Notes: generated from the letters alone by a model not told the origin. A stretch of 64,000 bases of DNA from Phycisphaeraceae bacterium (GCA_020639135.1 JACKHE010000005.1:62001-126000), one strand, 5' to 3'; shown: positions 19,245 through 28,907, counted from the first letter of the stretch. Translations and numbers: made by a program.

Positions 19245-19270
19245 TCGACGGCCCTCAAAGTCACAATCAT

Positions 19271-20386
19271 TCAGGGCAGAATCAGCATGGCGTCGCCGTA
19301 GCTGTAGAAGCGGTAGCCCCGCGCGATCGCTTCCCCGTAGTGCGATCGGAGCCGATCGATCCCCTCGGGCAGCAGCGCGGCGACCATCGCCAGCAGCGTC
19401 GAGCGTGGCAGGTGGAAGTTGGTCAGCAGCGCCCCGGCGTGCCGCCACGCGTGGCCCGGCTCGATCAGGATCGACGTTTCGGATTCCACGCCCTCCTTGA
19501 TCGCTGAAAGATCAAGCGGGAGGCTCTCGAGCGTCCGGGCCGAGGTCGTTCCCACGGCGATGATCCGCCGATCCTGCGCGTGGGCCTGACGCAGCTTCGC
19601 GACCGCGTCCGCGCTGACCGCGTAGCGCTCGGTGTGCATCGGATGCTCACCGACGGTCGCCGTCTCGATCGGCTTGAAGGTACCCATCCCCACGTGCAGC
19701 AGCACGTCGGCGCGGCGGACGCCCATCGAGTCGATCCGCTCCAGCAGTTGCTCGGTGAAGTGCAGCCCCGCGGTTGGCGCCGCGACGGACCCGCGCGCAT
19801 TCATCGCCGGCAGCGCATCGATGGTCCGGTACCAGGCGCGGTCCGCCTCGTCGGGGATGTCGATGCCCTCGCTGTGCCGCCGGCGGGCGATGTAGGGCGG
19901 CAGGGGTGTGGCGCCGACACGCTCGAGCGCCGCCGCGGCGTTCTTCGGGTCGATCGTGCTTGCGTCGATCGCCAGGCGCCAGTGATCATCGAGTTTCGCT
20001 TCGAGCGTCGCGGTGACGCCGGTCTCGGCGCCGTGCGCGTCGAGGAACTCGATCGATGTCCCCGCGCGGAGCCTGCCGTTGCTCTTGAGCATCGCGAGCC
20101 AGCGGTCGGGAGGATCGCACTGATCGAGGTAGAGCCCCTCGACCCTGCCCCCGGTGTCGGTCCGGCGCGCGCTCAGGCGGGCCGGGTGGACCCAGGTGCG
20201 GTTGCGCACCAGCAGGTCGCCCGGCTCCAGCAGGGCGGGCAGCTCGGCGACCGTCCGGTGTTCCATCCGGTCCGGCTCGGATCTGGACAGGACCATCAGC
20301 CTCGCGCTGTCCCGGGGCTCGGCGGGTCGGCAGGCGATCAGCCGCGGCGGCAGCTCGTAGTCAAGCTCGTCGGTGCGCAGTGACAT
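19271..20386 (-). CDS. queA: S-adenosylmethionine:tRNA ribosyltransferase-isomerase
   Basis: 371 residues from ATG 20386. An in-frame ATG at 20419 would add 11 residues, but the family normally starts just before the motif DELDYELPPRLIA, so I chose the later start. QueA makes epoxyqueuosine at the wobble base of tRNAs with GUN anticodons. Family motifs visible are NRTWVHPARL, GSVAAPTAGLHFTEQLL and LLTNFHLPRSTLLAMVAAL. No other queuosine gene is nearby. Confidence 0.95.
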   Translation of the reverse strand: MSLRTDELDYELPPRLIACRPAEPRDSARLMVLSRSEPDRMEHRTVAELPALLEPGDLLVRNRTWVHPARLSARRTDTGGRVEGLYLDQCDPPDRWLAMLKSNGRLRAGTSIEFLDAHGAETGVTATLEAKLDDHWRLAIDASTIDPKNAAAALERVGATPLPPYIARRRHSEGIDIPDEADRAWYRTIDALPAMNARGSVAAPTAGLHFTEQLLERIDSMGVRRADVLLHVGMGTFKPIETATVGEHPMHTERYAVSADAVAKLRQAHAQDRRIIAVGTTSARTLESLPLDLSAIKEGVESETSILIEPGHAWRHAGALLTNFHLPRSTLLAMVAALLPEGIDRLRSHYGEAIARGYRFYSYGDAMLILP

Positions 20387-20438
20387 GAGCCGGGCAGTCA
20401 AGGCGCCCGGGATCGTCACGGCAACCGGGCATGGCGTG

Positions 20439-20702
20439 TCACGAGCCGCAGCGCCGGCGTTTGCCCCTGGTCTGCTGACCAGCCAGGAGCAGCCGCTCGC
20501 CGTCCTCGGGGGTCATCGAGCCCTCGGCGATATACGCGGCGATCTCCCTCCGGGATTTCTCCAGCTCCTTGGCGGTGGCCGACCGCGTGATCGTGCCGAA
20601 GAAAATCCCGATGATGGCGACGGCTCCCAGAACCAGGAACATCACGATCGGGATCAGCAGCGCGGGGTCATTTTCGATGAGATTGGCGATGGCGTCGTCC
20701 AT
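20439..20702 (-). CDS. small membrane protein with SHOCT-like tail (paralog A)
   Basis: 87 residues: a short acidic N-terminus, one transmembrane helix (LLIPIVMFLVLGAVAIIGIFFG, about 15-36) and a cytoplasmic tail with REIAAYIAEGSMTPEDGERLL. The tail has the length and helix-turn-helix look of SHOCT-type short C-terminal domains. The downstream-numbered neighbour at 20724-20960 has almost the same tail, so the two arose by tandem duplication. No function is known; an oligomerising membrane adaptor is one possibility. Confidence 0.7.
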   Translation of the reverse strand: MDDAIANLIENDPALLIPIVMFLVLGAVAIIGIFFGTITRSATAKELEKSRREIAAYIAEGSMTPEDGERLLLAGQQTRGKRRRCGS

Positions 20703-20723
20703 GTTCGGTGGGTCCTCGGCGGT

Positions 20724-20960
20724 TCAGTCGTTGTCTTCCCCGGCCTTCATGAGGCGCTCGCCTTCTTCGGGGGTCATCGAGCCCTCGGCGATATACGCCG
20801 CGATCTCGCTGCGTGAGCGCTCGCGTGAGCGCGTCTTGATGATCGAGCACGCCGAGCCGCTGAGGATCGCCACCACGGCGATGACGCCCCCGACGAGGAA
20901 CAGGAGCTGGTCCTTCTCGATCGGGAAATCACCTGCGAGCGTGGTGGTCAGGAAGTCCAT
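20724..20960 (-). CDS. small membrane protein with SHOCT-like tail (paralog B)
   Basis: 78 residues from ATG 20960 (an upstream ATG at 21035 adds a low-quality stretch). It has one transmembrane helix (LLFLVGGVIAVVAILSGSACSII) and the tail SEIAAYIAEGSMTPEEGERLM, nearly identical to paralog A, while the membrane parts differ. The gap to paralog A is 21 bases, so they are probably co-transcribed and translated in a fixed ratio. Confidence 0.7.
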   Translation of the reverse strand: MDFLTTTLAGDFPIEKDQLLFLVGGVIAVVAILSGSACSIIKTRSRERSRSEIAAYIAEGSMTPEEGERLMKAGEDND

Positions 20961-21043
20961 GGCCGGTTCTCGGGAGTGCGGGTGCGTGGACAGGGTACAA
21001 CGACATCGTTCGGAATCCGCCGGCGGCGGTTTCACGCCCGATT

Positions 21044-21880
21044 CTAGGGGGCGGGTTCCGGGACATCGTCGAACCCGGGGACCCGGGTGAATCCCGCCTC
21101 GATCGCGCTGGCCATCGGGCCGGGCTCGGTGAGGAGCCGGATCACCTTGTACCCGTCATCCGTGTACGGCGCGAAGGTGTACACGATCCCGACCGCCTCC
21201 GGGAGCTCGAACCGCTGGTTGATCCGCACCGGCGCCTCCGACGAGGCGACGTCGGAGGCGAAGACGATCGCCAGGTCAATCTCGCCGGCCATCAGGGCGT
21301 CGATCAGCGCCGCGGCGTCGGTGCGCTGCGTCGTGCGTCGTTCGACGAGCGGCCAGATCTCCGCGAGCCGCAGCGCGAGACGGGTGAACTCACCGAGCGG
21401 GGCGCCGTGGCCGCACACCCCGACCGGCCCGGTCGAGCGTTCGAGCGCGCGGTCGCTGCGGAGGATCGGGTCGGGGTCGTCCTTGCGGGAGATGACGACC
21501 ATCGAATCCTCGAGCCAGGGGGTCACGCTGATCGGCATCGGGATGAGATCGGTCGCCATCTCCACCGTCGAGGCGATGTAGAGATCGGGAATCTCCCCGG
21601 CCTCGATGCTCCAGGCGAGCGACTGGGCGCCCCCGAGTTGGAGATTCAGCTGCCAGTCGAGGTCCCGCTCCCGCGCGACCCCCTCGACAGCGCGGAGGAC
21701 CGGTTCGAGCTCGGCCGCCGCGAAGACGGTGATGAACCGTTTGGGCGCCGGTTGCGCCTGAGGGGCGCTTTTCTGGCACCCGGGCGGCGCCAACGTCGCC
21801 GCGAGGGCGATGCACAACCCGGCGACGATGCGGGAGCCGGGATGTCGGGGGGCTGGCACAGGGTCCATTGTGCGGGACAT
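21044..21880 (-). CDS. molybdate/anion-type substrate-binding lipoprotein
   Basis: 278 residues. The N-terminus has a signal segment ending LAPPGCQKS, a lipobox-like site with Cys35. From residue 48 (RFITVFAAAELEPVLRAVEG) it follows the ModA/solute-binding type II fold: LGGAQSLAWSIEAGEIPDLYIAS, MVVISRKDDP, VGVCGHGAPLGEFTRLAL and IDALMAGEIDLAIVFASDV. It would bind an oxyanion in the periplasm. No modB/modC permease or ATPase genes are next to it, so it is an orphan binding protein or a sensor. An alternative start is ATG 21868. Confidence 0.75.
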   Translation of the reverse strand: MSRTMDPVPAPRHPGSRIVAGLCIALAATLAPPGCQKSAPQAQPAPKRFITVFAAAELEPVLRAVEGVARERDLDWQLNLQLGGAQSLAWSIEAGEIPDLYIASTVEMATDLIPMPISVTPWLEDSMVVISRKDDPDPILRSDRALERSTGPVGVCGHGAPLGEFTRLALRLAEIWPLVERRTTQRTDAAALIDALMAGEIDLAIVFASDVASSEAPVRINQRFELPEAVGIVYTFAPYTDDGYKVIRLLTEPGPMASAIEAGFTRVPGFDDVPEPAP

Positions 21881-22005
21881 CGGCGATTTTCGCCAGCGTG
21901 GACAATGGTTCGCGAGCCCCCGCCCGGGGCGCGGTGTGCGCGTCGTGTATCCCGGCGTGGTATGGTTTTCCGGTTCGGAACCGAGACCACCCCCCCGGAG
22001 GCGGC

Positions 22006-22470
22006 ATGCGGCTGGAGGAGTTCTGCAAACCCGAGCTGGCGCTGATCCTCAGCGGCGTGCGATCGCGCGACGAGGCGCTGGAGCGCATCGCGCAGGCCGC
22101 CGCGCCGATGATCCCCGGCGCCGACGCCAAGGGCCTTCTGCACTCGCTGATCGACCGGGAGCAGAAGACGCCGACCTCGACCCCGGAGGGCGTCGCGTTC
22201 CCCCATGCCCTGCTGCCGGGGCTGGAGCAGACGATCGTGGTGGTCGCGATCGCCAGGCCGGCGATCAGCTTCGGCGTCCCGGGGCACCCCGGGTCGGACG
22301 TGATCTTCGCGATGTTCGGGCCCGAGGAGCGGCCCTGGGACCACGTGCGTCTGCTGGCGCGCATCGCGCGCGTGGCGCGCGGGAGCGGCGCGCTGGAGCG
22401 GTTCCGCAAGGCGGCCAACGCCGAATCGCTCTTTGCGGCGCTGCTCGCGGAGGACCGATCGCATGTCTGA
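22006..22470 (+). CDS. PTS EIIA-like (fructose/nitrogen type) regulatory protein
   Basis: 154 residues from ATG 22006, with GGAGG at 21997-22001 as ribosome site. It follows the EIIA-Fru/Ntr fold: DEALERIAQAAAP, TPEGVAFPHALLPGLEQTIVVVAIAR with His67 at the phosphorylation position, and VIFAMFGPEERPWDHVRLLARIARV. No EIIB/EIIC sugar transporter genes are near, so a regulatory role is likelier than sugar uptake. It overlaps the next gene and precedes antiporter genes, suggesting control of ion transport. Confidence 0.8.
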   Translation: MRLEEFCKPELALILSGVRSRDEALERIAQAAAPMIPGADAKGLLHSLIDREQKTPTSTPEGVAFPHALLPGLEQTIVVVAIARPAISFGVPGHPGSDVIFAMFGPEERPWDHVRLLARIARVARGSGALERFRKAANAESLFAALLAEDRSHV

Positions 22471-22837
22471 GCCTCCGGCGGTCGCGGCGGAGTCGGGCGG
22501 CGCGCGGTCTCCTGATGGTCGGGTGCTGCTGATCATGATCGCGTCGGACCACGCGATGTTCGACGACCTCATCACGGCGCTGCTGGACATCGGGCTCACC
22601 GGCGCGACGGTGATCGAAAGCCGCGGCATGGGCTCGATCATCCGCGAGGAGATGCCCATCTTCGCGGGGCTGGCGGCGCTGATCCCCGAGCACACCGGCA
22701 GCCGCGTGCTCATGTCCGTCACCACGCGCGAGCAGGCCGGACGCGTCTTCCAGTTCCTCGAGACCGAGATCAAGGCCGCGAGCAGACCGATCGCCATCAC
22801 GGCGCCGATCGAGCGATCCATCGGCCTGCTGCGGTGA
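22463..22837 (+). CDS. PII-like small regulatory protein
   Basis: 124 residues from ATG 22463, overlapping the EIIA-like stop by 8 bases. After a 26-residue variable N-tail the sequence LLIMIASDHAMFDDLITALLDIGLTGATVIESRGMG and the later RVLMSVTTREQAGRVFQFLE have the size and ferredoxin-like strand pattern of PII-like proteins (GlnB superfamily, divergent group). The T-loop is not recognisable, so the ligand is unknown. The position between EIIA and two antiporters suggests an allosteric regulator of them. Confidence 0.6.
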   Translation: MSEPPAVAAESGGARSPDGRVLLIMIASDHAMFDDLITALLDIGLTGATVIESRGMGSIIREEMPIFAGLAALIPEHTGSRVLMSVTTREQAGRVFQFLETEIKAASRPIAITAPIERSIGLLR

Positions 22838-22902
22838 TTCCCGGTGGGGCGCTCCGCGATCAGGATGATGCCGCCGCCGGTCCGCCATGAGGGTGTCGCC
22901 TC

Positions 22903-24219
22903 ATGAAGTTCTTTGTCGCCATCCTGCTGATCGTGTCCGTGGCGCTCGTGGGCGTCAGCCACCCCTTCCAGCGCCTCCGGCGCAGCCGCATCGTCCTCGC
23001 GCTGCTCTCGGGCGGATGGCTCCACGTCGGGATGGGCGTGCTGCTCGGGCCGTCCGTCATCGGCGCCGTTGACGAGGCGGCGCTGACGAAGCTGACCCCG
23101 TTCCTGGCGATCGGTCTCGGCTGGATCGGCGTCACCGTGGGGCTGCAGGCGCGGCGCGACGTGCTCCGGGAGCTGCCGTGGTCGCTGTACCGCTGCGCCG
23201 CGATCGACATCGCGGCGAGCGTCGCCGTCTTCGGCGTGCTGTCCTGGCTCATCCTCGGGATGTGGACCCCGGACGCGTCGCTGGCGCTCCGCTGGCCCCC
23301 GGTGGCGCTGCTGACGACGGCTTCGATCGGCTGGCTGCTCGAGACGAGGTCGCTCCGCGCCTCGCCCTCGGCGGCGGCGGCGCGCCTGTCGTTGTTCGTC
23401 CGGGGGTCGGGGGCGCTGTGCGCCATGGCCGCCGTGCTGCTGTTCGGGCTGCTCGTGCACGCGACGGTGCGCCAGCCGGACGGGACGATGGTCTTCGACT
23501 GGGCGAACGCCGCGGTCAAGGCGTCGGTGGCGCTGCTGCTGGCCGTGATGACCGGGCTGATCGGTCGGTTCGCGCTGCGACTGGCCGGCGGCGACCGGTC
23601 GGAGCTGCTGGTGATCTTCCTGGGGCTTGTCGCGCTCGTCGCGGGCTCGGCCGTGGCGCTGGGGTACTCGCCGATCCTCGCCTCCGCGCTCGCCGGCGCG
23701 GTCATCGCCAACCTCGCCGGGCGCGAGCTCCGCCGCTTCGAGCGTTTCATCCTCCAGGCGGAGTACGTCGTCGCGACGCTCTTCTCCATCCTCGCCGGGA
23801 TGATGCTGGATGTGCGCATCGGGCTGGCCGGGGCGGGGCTGGCGACGGCGATCGCCGCCGGGCGGTACTTCATCAAATCCCCCGTCTTCGAGCTCGGCGT
23901 GCGCGGGCGCCTCTTCCGGCCGGTCGACACCGACACCGACCGCGAGCCGGTCGCGCCGGCGTCATCGCCGCTCTACCTGGCCCCGATCCGGCAGGCGCCG
24001 CTGGCCATCGCGCTGGGCGTGGCGATGGTCATCTCGGAGGCCTCGCCGATGGCGCGCAAGCTGCTCGGCGTCATCGTGCTCACCGGCGTGCTCTCCTCCA
24101 CGCCCCTGGTCTTCGCGGCGATGCGATCGAGCGTGCGCTGGGAGCATGAATCCAAGCCGTCCCCGGGCAGGGCGGAGCCGGCGAGCGACGCCGGCGCCAC
24201 GGAGGAGGGACCGGCATGA
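22903..24219 (+). CDS. CPA2-type cation:proton antiporter (Kef-like), first copy
   Basis: 438 residues with about 12 hydrophobic segments and the Na+/H+ exchanger domain. GGWLHVGMGVLLGPSVIG near 37-54 is the CPA2 N-terminal loop, and LVALVAGSAVALGYSPILASALAGAVIAN the central core helices. No TrkA-N/C nucleotide-binding domain is attached; the C-tail is short and acidic. It would exchange Na+ or K+ for H+ across the inner membrane. It overlaps the second antiporter as ATGA. Confidence 0.82.
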   Translation: MKFFVAILLIVSVALVGVSHPFQRLRRSRIVLALLSGGWLHVGMGVLLGPSVIGAVDEAALTKLTPFLAIGLGWIGVTVGLQARRDVLRELPWSLYRCAAIDIAASVAVFGVLSWLILGMWTPDASLALRWPPVALLTTASIGWLLETRSLRASPSAAAARLSLFVRGSGALCAMAAVLLFGLLVHATVRQPDGTMVFDWANAAVKASVALLLAVMTGLIGRFALRLAGGDRSELLVIFLGLVALVAGSAVALGYSPILASALAGAVIANLAGRELRRFERFILQAEYVVATLFSILAGMMLDVRIGLAGAGLATAIAAGRYFIKSPVFELGVRGRLFRPVDTDTDREPVAPASSPLYLAPIRQAPLAIALGVAMVISEASPMARKLLGVIVLTGVLSSTPLVFAAMRSSVRWEHESKPSPGRAEPASDAGATEEGPA

Positions 24220-25625
24220 CCGAGCGCGTCCGGATCCTGATCGCGCTCGCGGCGCTGCTGGTCTTCGGCGTCTTCGTGCACCGCTGGCCCGGCGCCGGGA
24301 TCGTGTACCCGCAGGCGACCGACGCGCTGGGCTTCGCCTTCCGCCCGCACTCCGAGGGGCTGATGGACACCGCGCTGGGGCTGGGCCTGCTGATGCTCGG
24401 CGCCTGGCTCGCCGGCCGCCTCGCCGCGGGGGTGCGGCTGCCCAAGATCAGCGCCTACCTCGTCTTCGGCGCGGTCGTCGGGCCCGACGCGATCAACCTC
24501 GTGACCGAGGGGCAGCTCCCCAATCTCCGCCTCATCGACGACCTGGCCATCGCGCTCATCGCGCTCACCGCCGGCGGAGAGATCGAGTTCCACATGCTCC
24601 GCAGGCAGGCGAAGTCGGTCCTGCTGGTCACGCTCGGCGCCGCGGTGGCGGTCTTTGCGCTGCTGACTCCGGCGGTGGTCTTCGCCAGGGATTTCTTCGG
24701 CTTCGGCGACGTCCAGACGATGCCCGCGGCGGTGATGATCGGGCTCCTCGTGGCACTCTTCGGCACCGCGACGAGCCCCGCCGTGGTGATCGCGACGCTG
24801 GCGGACCTCCACGCGCGGGGCCCGCTGAGCAGGCTGTCGCTGTCGGTGGCGGTGCTCTGGGACCTGGCGCTGGTCGTGCTCTTCGCCGTTCTGGTGGCGA
24901 TCGCCGGACCGATCTTCGCGCACGAGCTTGGCGCCGACGCGGCGAGCGCGCACGACGAGGGCTCGCTCGTACTGTCTCTGGCGCAGAAGCTGGGCGGCTC
25001 GCTCGTGCTCGGGGCGTTCGCCGGGATGGCGCTGACGTGGTACCTGCGCCGGGTCCGCCTGCACCTGCCGATCGTGATCGTGCTCTCGTGCTTCGCGATC
25101 GCGCTCGTCGCCGAGGCGCTGCACCTCAAGGCGCTGATCGCCTCGCTCGTGGCGGGGTTGATGCTCCGCAACATCTGGGAGGAGGACTCCGAGCCCCTCT
25201 TCGAGACCGTCGAGGAGCTCAGCCTCCCGGTCTATTGCGTCTTCTTCGCCGTCGCCGGGGCGCGGATCGACCTCGACCTCGTGACCCGACTCTGGCCCGC
25301 CGCACTGACGCTGGTGACGCTGCGGACGGGGCTCGTGTGGGTCGGCGCCTGGGCCGGCGCCCGGGCGGCGGGGGAGCCCAACGCGACCGCCAGGTGGGTC
25401 CCCTCCTCCATGATCGCACAGGCCGGCGTCTCTGTAGCGCTCGCGGGGATCTTCAAGGACACCTTCGACGAGGCGCCGTTCGCGGACAGCTTTTTCAACC
25501 TCGTGCTGGTCGCGATCGCGATCCACCAACTCGTGGGGCCGGTGCTGTTCCAGATCGGCCTGATGCGCGCTGGCGAGGTCGGCATCGTGGGCAATCATGG
25601 CGGCGCCGAAGAGGATTCCGGGTGA
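24216..25625 (+). CDS. CPA2-type cation:proton antiporter (Kef-like), second copy
   Basis: 469 residues, membrane exchanger with LMLGAWLAGRLAAGVRLPKISAYLVFGAVVGPDAINL, the CPA2 family start, and ALFGTATSPAVVIATLAD, in which the T-SP-A pattern marks the ion pathway. Like the first copy it has no attached TrkA domain. Because the two genes overlap by 4 bases and differ in sequence, the products may form a heteromeric pair, which is an inference only. Confidence 0.82.
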   Translation: MTERVRILIALAALLVFGVFVHRWPGAGIVYPQATDALGFAFRPHSEGLMDTALGLGLLMLGAWLAGRLAAGVRLPKISAYLVFGAVVGPDAINLVTEGQLPNLRLIDDLAIALIALTAGGEIEFHMLRRQAKSVLLVTLGAAVAVFALLTPAVVFARDFFGFGDVQTMPAAVMIGLLVALFGTATSPAVVIATLADLHARGPLSRLSLSVAVLWDLALVVLFAVLVAIAGPIFAHELGADAASAHDEGSLVLSLAQKLGGSLVLGAFAGMALTWYLRRVRLHLPIVIVLSCFAIALVAEALHLKALIASLVAGLMLRNIWEEDSEPLFETVEELSLPVYCVFFAVAGARIDLDLVTRLWPAALTLVTLRTGLVWVGAWAGARAAGEPNATARWVPSSMIAQAGVSVALAGIFKDTFDEAPFADSFFNLVLVAIAIHQLVGPVLFQIGLMRAGEVGIVGNHGGAEEDSG

Positions 25626-25772
25626 TCACCCTGTGCGTGTCGGATCATGTCAGGAGTACGATCGGTATGTGTTCGGATCGCCCGGCCGTGACGCGATTGT
25701 GGCGATCTCAGAAGGATCATTCTCAGGCGCCCTCCCGGGAGGGCCGATAGACGTTGGTGCGGCATCGCCTCG

Positions 25773-28700
25773 ATGCCGGCCGGGGCTCTGGGAGTCCCGA
25801 TTGCCCCCAACGGACTGGATCAACTGCAGATGGAAGGCCCCGGGCTCTGGATGATGCTGGTTGCGGTGTTCGCTCCTGCGATCGCCGCGGCGTTGACGCT
25901 GCTGCTGCCCAGGCCGGCCATCACGGCGCGCACGCTCGTGACCCTGGCCGGGTTCGGGATGAGCTTCGGCGCCCTGTGCTGGCGGATCTCGTCGCTGGGC
26001 GTCGGTCACGGCCCGGGCGCCATCGTCGGGTTCCCGTTCGCCGAATCGATCCACCTGAGCATGACCTTCAACCCCGATCCGCTCGGGCTGTTCTTCGGCA
26101 TGCTCGTTTCGGGCATCGGTTTCCTGATCGTGCTCTATGCGCGCGGCTACTGCGGGCCCGACCGCGACAGCCTCTACCGCTTCTATCCAACGCTCGGTTT
26201 CTTCGCGAGCGCGATGATGGGCGTGGTCCTCGCGGACAACATGCTCGCGATGCTCACGTTCTGGGAGATGACCAGCCTCAGCAGCTTCCTGCTCATCGGC
26301 TGGGACCGCGACAACCCCAGGGCCGTCAAGCTCGCGGTCCAGGCGCTGGCCACCACCGGCCTCGGCGGGCTCGCCCTGCTCGGCGGCATCCTGCTCATGG
26401 CGACCGCCACCGGGCAGTGGACGCTCAGCGGCGTCGTTGCCGCGCTGTCGTCCGGTGAACTGCCGCAGCAGCACGCGGGGATGATCCCGTGGGCGTTCGC
26501 GCTGATGTTCCTGGGCGGGGCGACGAAGTCGGCGCAGTGGCCCTTCCACTACTGGCTCCCCGGCGCGATGGCGGCTCCGACGCCGGTCAGCGCATACCTG
26601 CACAGCGCGACGATGGTCAAGGCCGGCGTGTACCTCTTCGCCAGGCTCTGGCCGGGGCTTGAGTCGTTCGAGTTCTGGGGCCCCACGCTGGCGCCCGTCG
26701 GCGCGGTGACGATGCTCCTGGGCGGCTACCTCGCCGTCCGGTCGAGCGAACTCAAGAAGATCTTCGCCTACACGACGGTGAGCCAGCTCGGCCTGCTGAC
26801 GTGCATGTACGGGCTCAGCGCCTCCGGATTCGTCCACGGCGCCGGGGCTGATCCCTCGGCGCACGGCGCGGAGGCCGCGGGCCTCGCGCTGTGGCCGGTG
26901 ATGCAGATCCTCAACCACGCGCTGTACAAGGCGCCGCTGTTCATCATCGCCGGCGCGATCATGCACATCGCCGGGCGCAAGGAGCTTCACCAGCTCAAGG
27001 GGCTCTTCCGCGAGCACTTCCACCTGGCGCTGGTGTGCGCCCTGGCGGCGTACGCGCTGGCGGGCCTGCCGCTGACGCTGTCGTTCACGATGAAGGAGGC
27101 GTTCCTCCACCAGATCCACGAGGCGACGCACGCGAGCGGGTGGTTCTGGGTCATCGGCGCGATGGCGGTGCTGACGGCGATGTGCAACGTGTCCATCTTC
27201 GTGCGCATCGTCACGACGTTCTGGATGCAGCCCACAGGCGCGCCCGAGGCGAGGTACGAGGACGACCCCCACGCGCGCGCGGACAACCCGATCTCGCACG
27301 ACACCGGGCACGACAAGCCCGGCCCCGAGGACGACCACCTGTACCACCACGAGCACGGCTTCTGGGCCGCGTGGATCTGGCTGCCCGCGGCGATCATCGT
27401 CGCGTTCCAGTACATCGGGGGCGTCGCGCCGGGCTGGTTCGGCGGCTTCGTGGGCCACGTCGAGACGAACACCGGCGCCTGGGATCAACTGCCGAGCCTC
27501 TGGCACGCGCTGTCGCACCCCGGCGTCCCGCTTGCGATGTCCGCCGTCGCGATCACCCTGGGCGTCCTGCTGGGCCTGTCGCCGCTGTGGCGCCGCCCGA
27601 TCGACGACCCGCACAACGCGATCTTCCCGGAGACCTACGTCGCGCTCCAGCGCCTCGGCGCGGTCGTGTACCGCGGCGTCCAGTCGGGCAACTTCCGGTA
27701 TTACGTGTACGCGATGCTCGGCGCGCTCTTCGTCGGGCTGGTCGCGACGATGGGCGGCGACGCCGGCCTGCACAAGCCGGTGATCTCCGGCGCGCTGTGG
27801 AACGCCCGGTTCGGCCTGATCCTCTCTGTGGTGGGGCTCTGCACGCTGATCGTGCTCACCGCCCTCATGATCCCGTTCGTCCGCAGCAGGATCGTGCGTG
27901 TGCTCATCCTCGGAACGTGCGGGTTCGCCGTCACCGGGATGTACCTGCTCTACCAGGCCCCTGACCTGGCCATGACGCAGCTGATGTTCGAGATCATCTC
28001 CGTGCTGATCTTCCTGCTCGTGCTGCGCATGTTGCCGGAAGAGGCGCCCAAACGGCCCAAGGGCGGCCGCATCGGCCGAGCGGTCTTCGGCTGCTTCCTC
28101 GGGGTCACGCTGGGCTGGCTCGTCGCCGCGATCGGCGGGTACGTCGAATCGACTGACATCGAGCGCCTGGGACCGTGGTTCGAGGCCAACAGCTACCACG
28201 GTGAAATGATCGCCCCCGCGATCGTTGAGGACGGCGTGCAGGTCGCGCCCGCGCAGTACGCCCGGGGCGGCGGCGGCGAGAACGTCGTCAACGTCACGCT
28301 CGTGGACTTCCGCGGCTACGACACGCTGGGCGAGATCACGGTGCTGTCCATCGCCGCGATGGGCGTCTTCGCGATCCTCGCGGTCGTCCCCGCCAGCCGG
28401 TTCAAGCCCAGCGCCAGCCAGCTCAGTTCCACGGAGTTCGCCGCGAGGTTCGATCACCGGGGCGTCAAGTACGGGCGCCAGATCATGCTCTCGACGCCGC
28501 TGCTGCAGACCACGATGCGCCTCGTGCTGCCGCTGGCGCTGATCTTCGCGGGGTACGAGTTCTTCAAGGGGCACAACGAGCCCGGCGGCGGGTTTATCGC
28601 GGGCCTTGTCGCGTCGGTGGCGCTGGCCGTGTACCGCATGACCTTCGGCCCGAGCGTGATGAAGGGCCTCAAGCCGATCACCCCCGCGCTGTGCATCGCC

Positions 28701-28907
28701 GCGGGGCTGCTGATCGCGCTGACCACCTCCGCGACGCCCCTGTTCCTCGGCGAGGCCTTCCTCCGCAGCGCCAACGGCTACATCGAGCGCGGCGGGAGCG
28801 AGCCCTACCACTGGGCCACCGCGGCGTTCTTCGACCTGGGCGTCTTCCTGGTCGTCGTCGGCGTCAGCGTCGGGATCATCAACAGGCTGCTGGAGGAGCT
28901 CGAATGA
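25773..28907 (+). CDS. mrpA: Mrp antiporter subunit A with fused B domain
   Basis: 1044 residues. Mrp is a multi-subunit Na+/H+ antiporter related to complex I. Residues of about 20-500 are NuoL/MrpA-like (FWEMTSLSSFLLIGWD near 165, ATKSAQWPFHYWLPGAMAAPTPVSAYLHSATMVKAGVY near 250, SSELKKIFAYTTVSQLGLL near 325). The region of about 640-800 has the MbhD/E-like helices, and from about 905 (STPLLQTTMRLVLPLALIFAGYEFFKGHNEPGGGF) it is an MrpB domain. The fused A+B gene replaces a separate mrpB. A later in-frame ATG at about 25830 is possible. The stop overlaps mrpC (ATGA). Confidence 0.92.
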   Translation: MPAGALGVPIAPNGLDQLQMEGPGLWMMLVAVFAPAIAAALTLLLPRPAITARTLVTLAGFGMSFGALCWRISSLGVGHGPGAIVGFPFAESIHLSMTFNPDPLGLFFGMLVSGIGFLIVLYARGYCGPDRDSLYRFYPTLGFFASAMMGVVLADNMLAMLTFWEMTSLSSFLLIGWDRDNPRAVKLAVQALATTGLGGLALLGGILLMATATGQWTLSGVVAALSSGELPQQHAGMIPWAFALMFLGGATKSAQWPFHYWLPGAMAAPTPVSAYLHSATMVKAGVYLFARLWPGLESFEFWGPTLAPVGAVTMLLGGYLAVRSSELKKIFAYTTVSQLGLLTCMYGLSASGFVHGAGADPSAHGAEAAGLALWPVMQILNHALYKAPLFIIAGAIMHIAGRKELHQLKGLFREHFHLALVCALAAYALAGLPLTLSFTMKEAFLHQIHEATHASGWFWVIGAMAVLTAMCNVSIFVRIVTTFWMQPTGAPEARYEDDPHARADNPISHDTGHDKPGPEDDHLYHHEHGFWAAWIWLPAAIIVAFQYIGGVAPGWFGGFVGHVETNTGAWDQLPSLWHALSHPGVPLAMSAVAITLGVLLGLSPLWRRPIDDPHNAIFPETYVALQRLGAVVYRGVQSGNFRYYVYAMLGALFVGLVATMGGDAGLHKPVISGALWNARFGLILSVVGLCTLIVLTALMIPFVRSRIVRVLILGTCGFAVTGMYLLYQAPDLAMTQLMFEIISVLIFLLVLRMLPEEAPKRPKGGRIGRAVFGCFLGVTLGWLVAAIGGYVESTDIERLGPWFEANSYHGEMIAPAIVEDGVQVAPAQYARGGGGENVVNVTLVDFRGYDTLGEITVLSIAAMGVFAILAVVPASRFKPSASQLSSTEFAARFDHRGVKYGRQIMLSTPLLQTTMRLVLPLALIFAGYEFFKGHNEPGGGFIAGLVASVALAVYRMTFGPSVMKGLKPITPALCIAAGLLIALTTSATPLFLGEAFLRSANGYIERGGSEPYHWATAAFFDLGVFLVVVGVSVGIINRLLEELE

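Noticed and set aside
21044..21880. A full modABC molybdate transporter
   Set aside because: Only a binding-protein-like gene is present; no permease or ATPase is adjacent.
25650..28811. A 1053-codon open frame on the minus strand
   Set aside because: It lies opposite mrpA and its translation is a low-complexity Arg/Glu/His-rich string without any motif, as high GC leaves antisense frames open.
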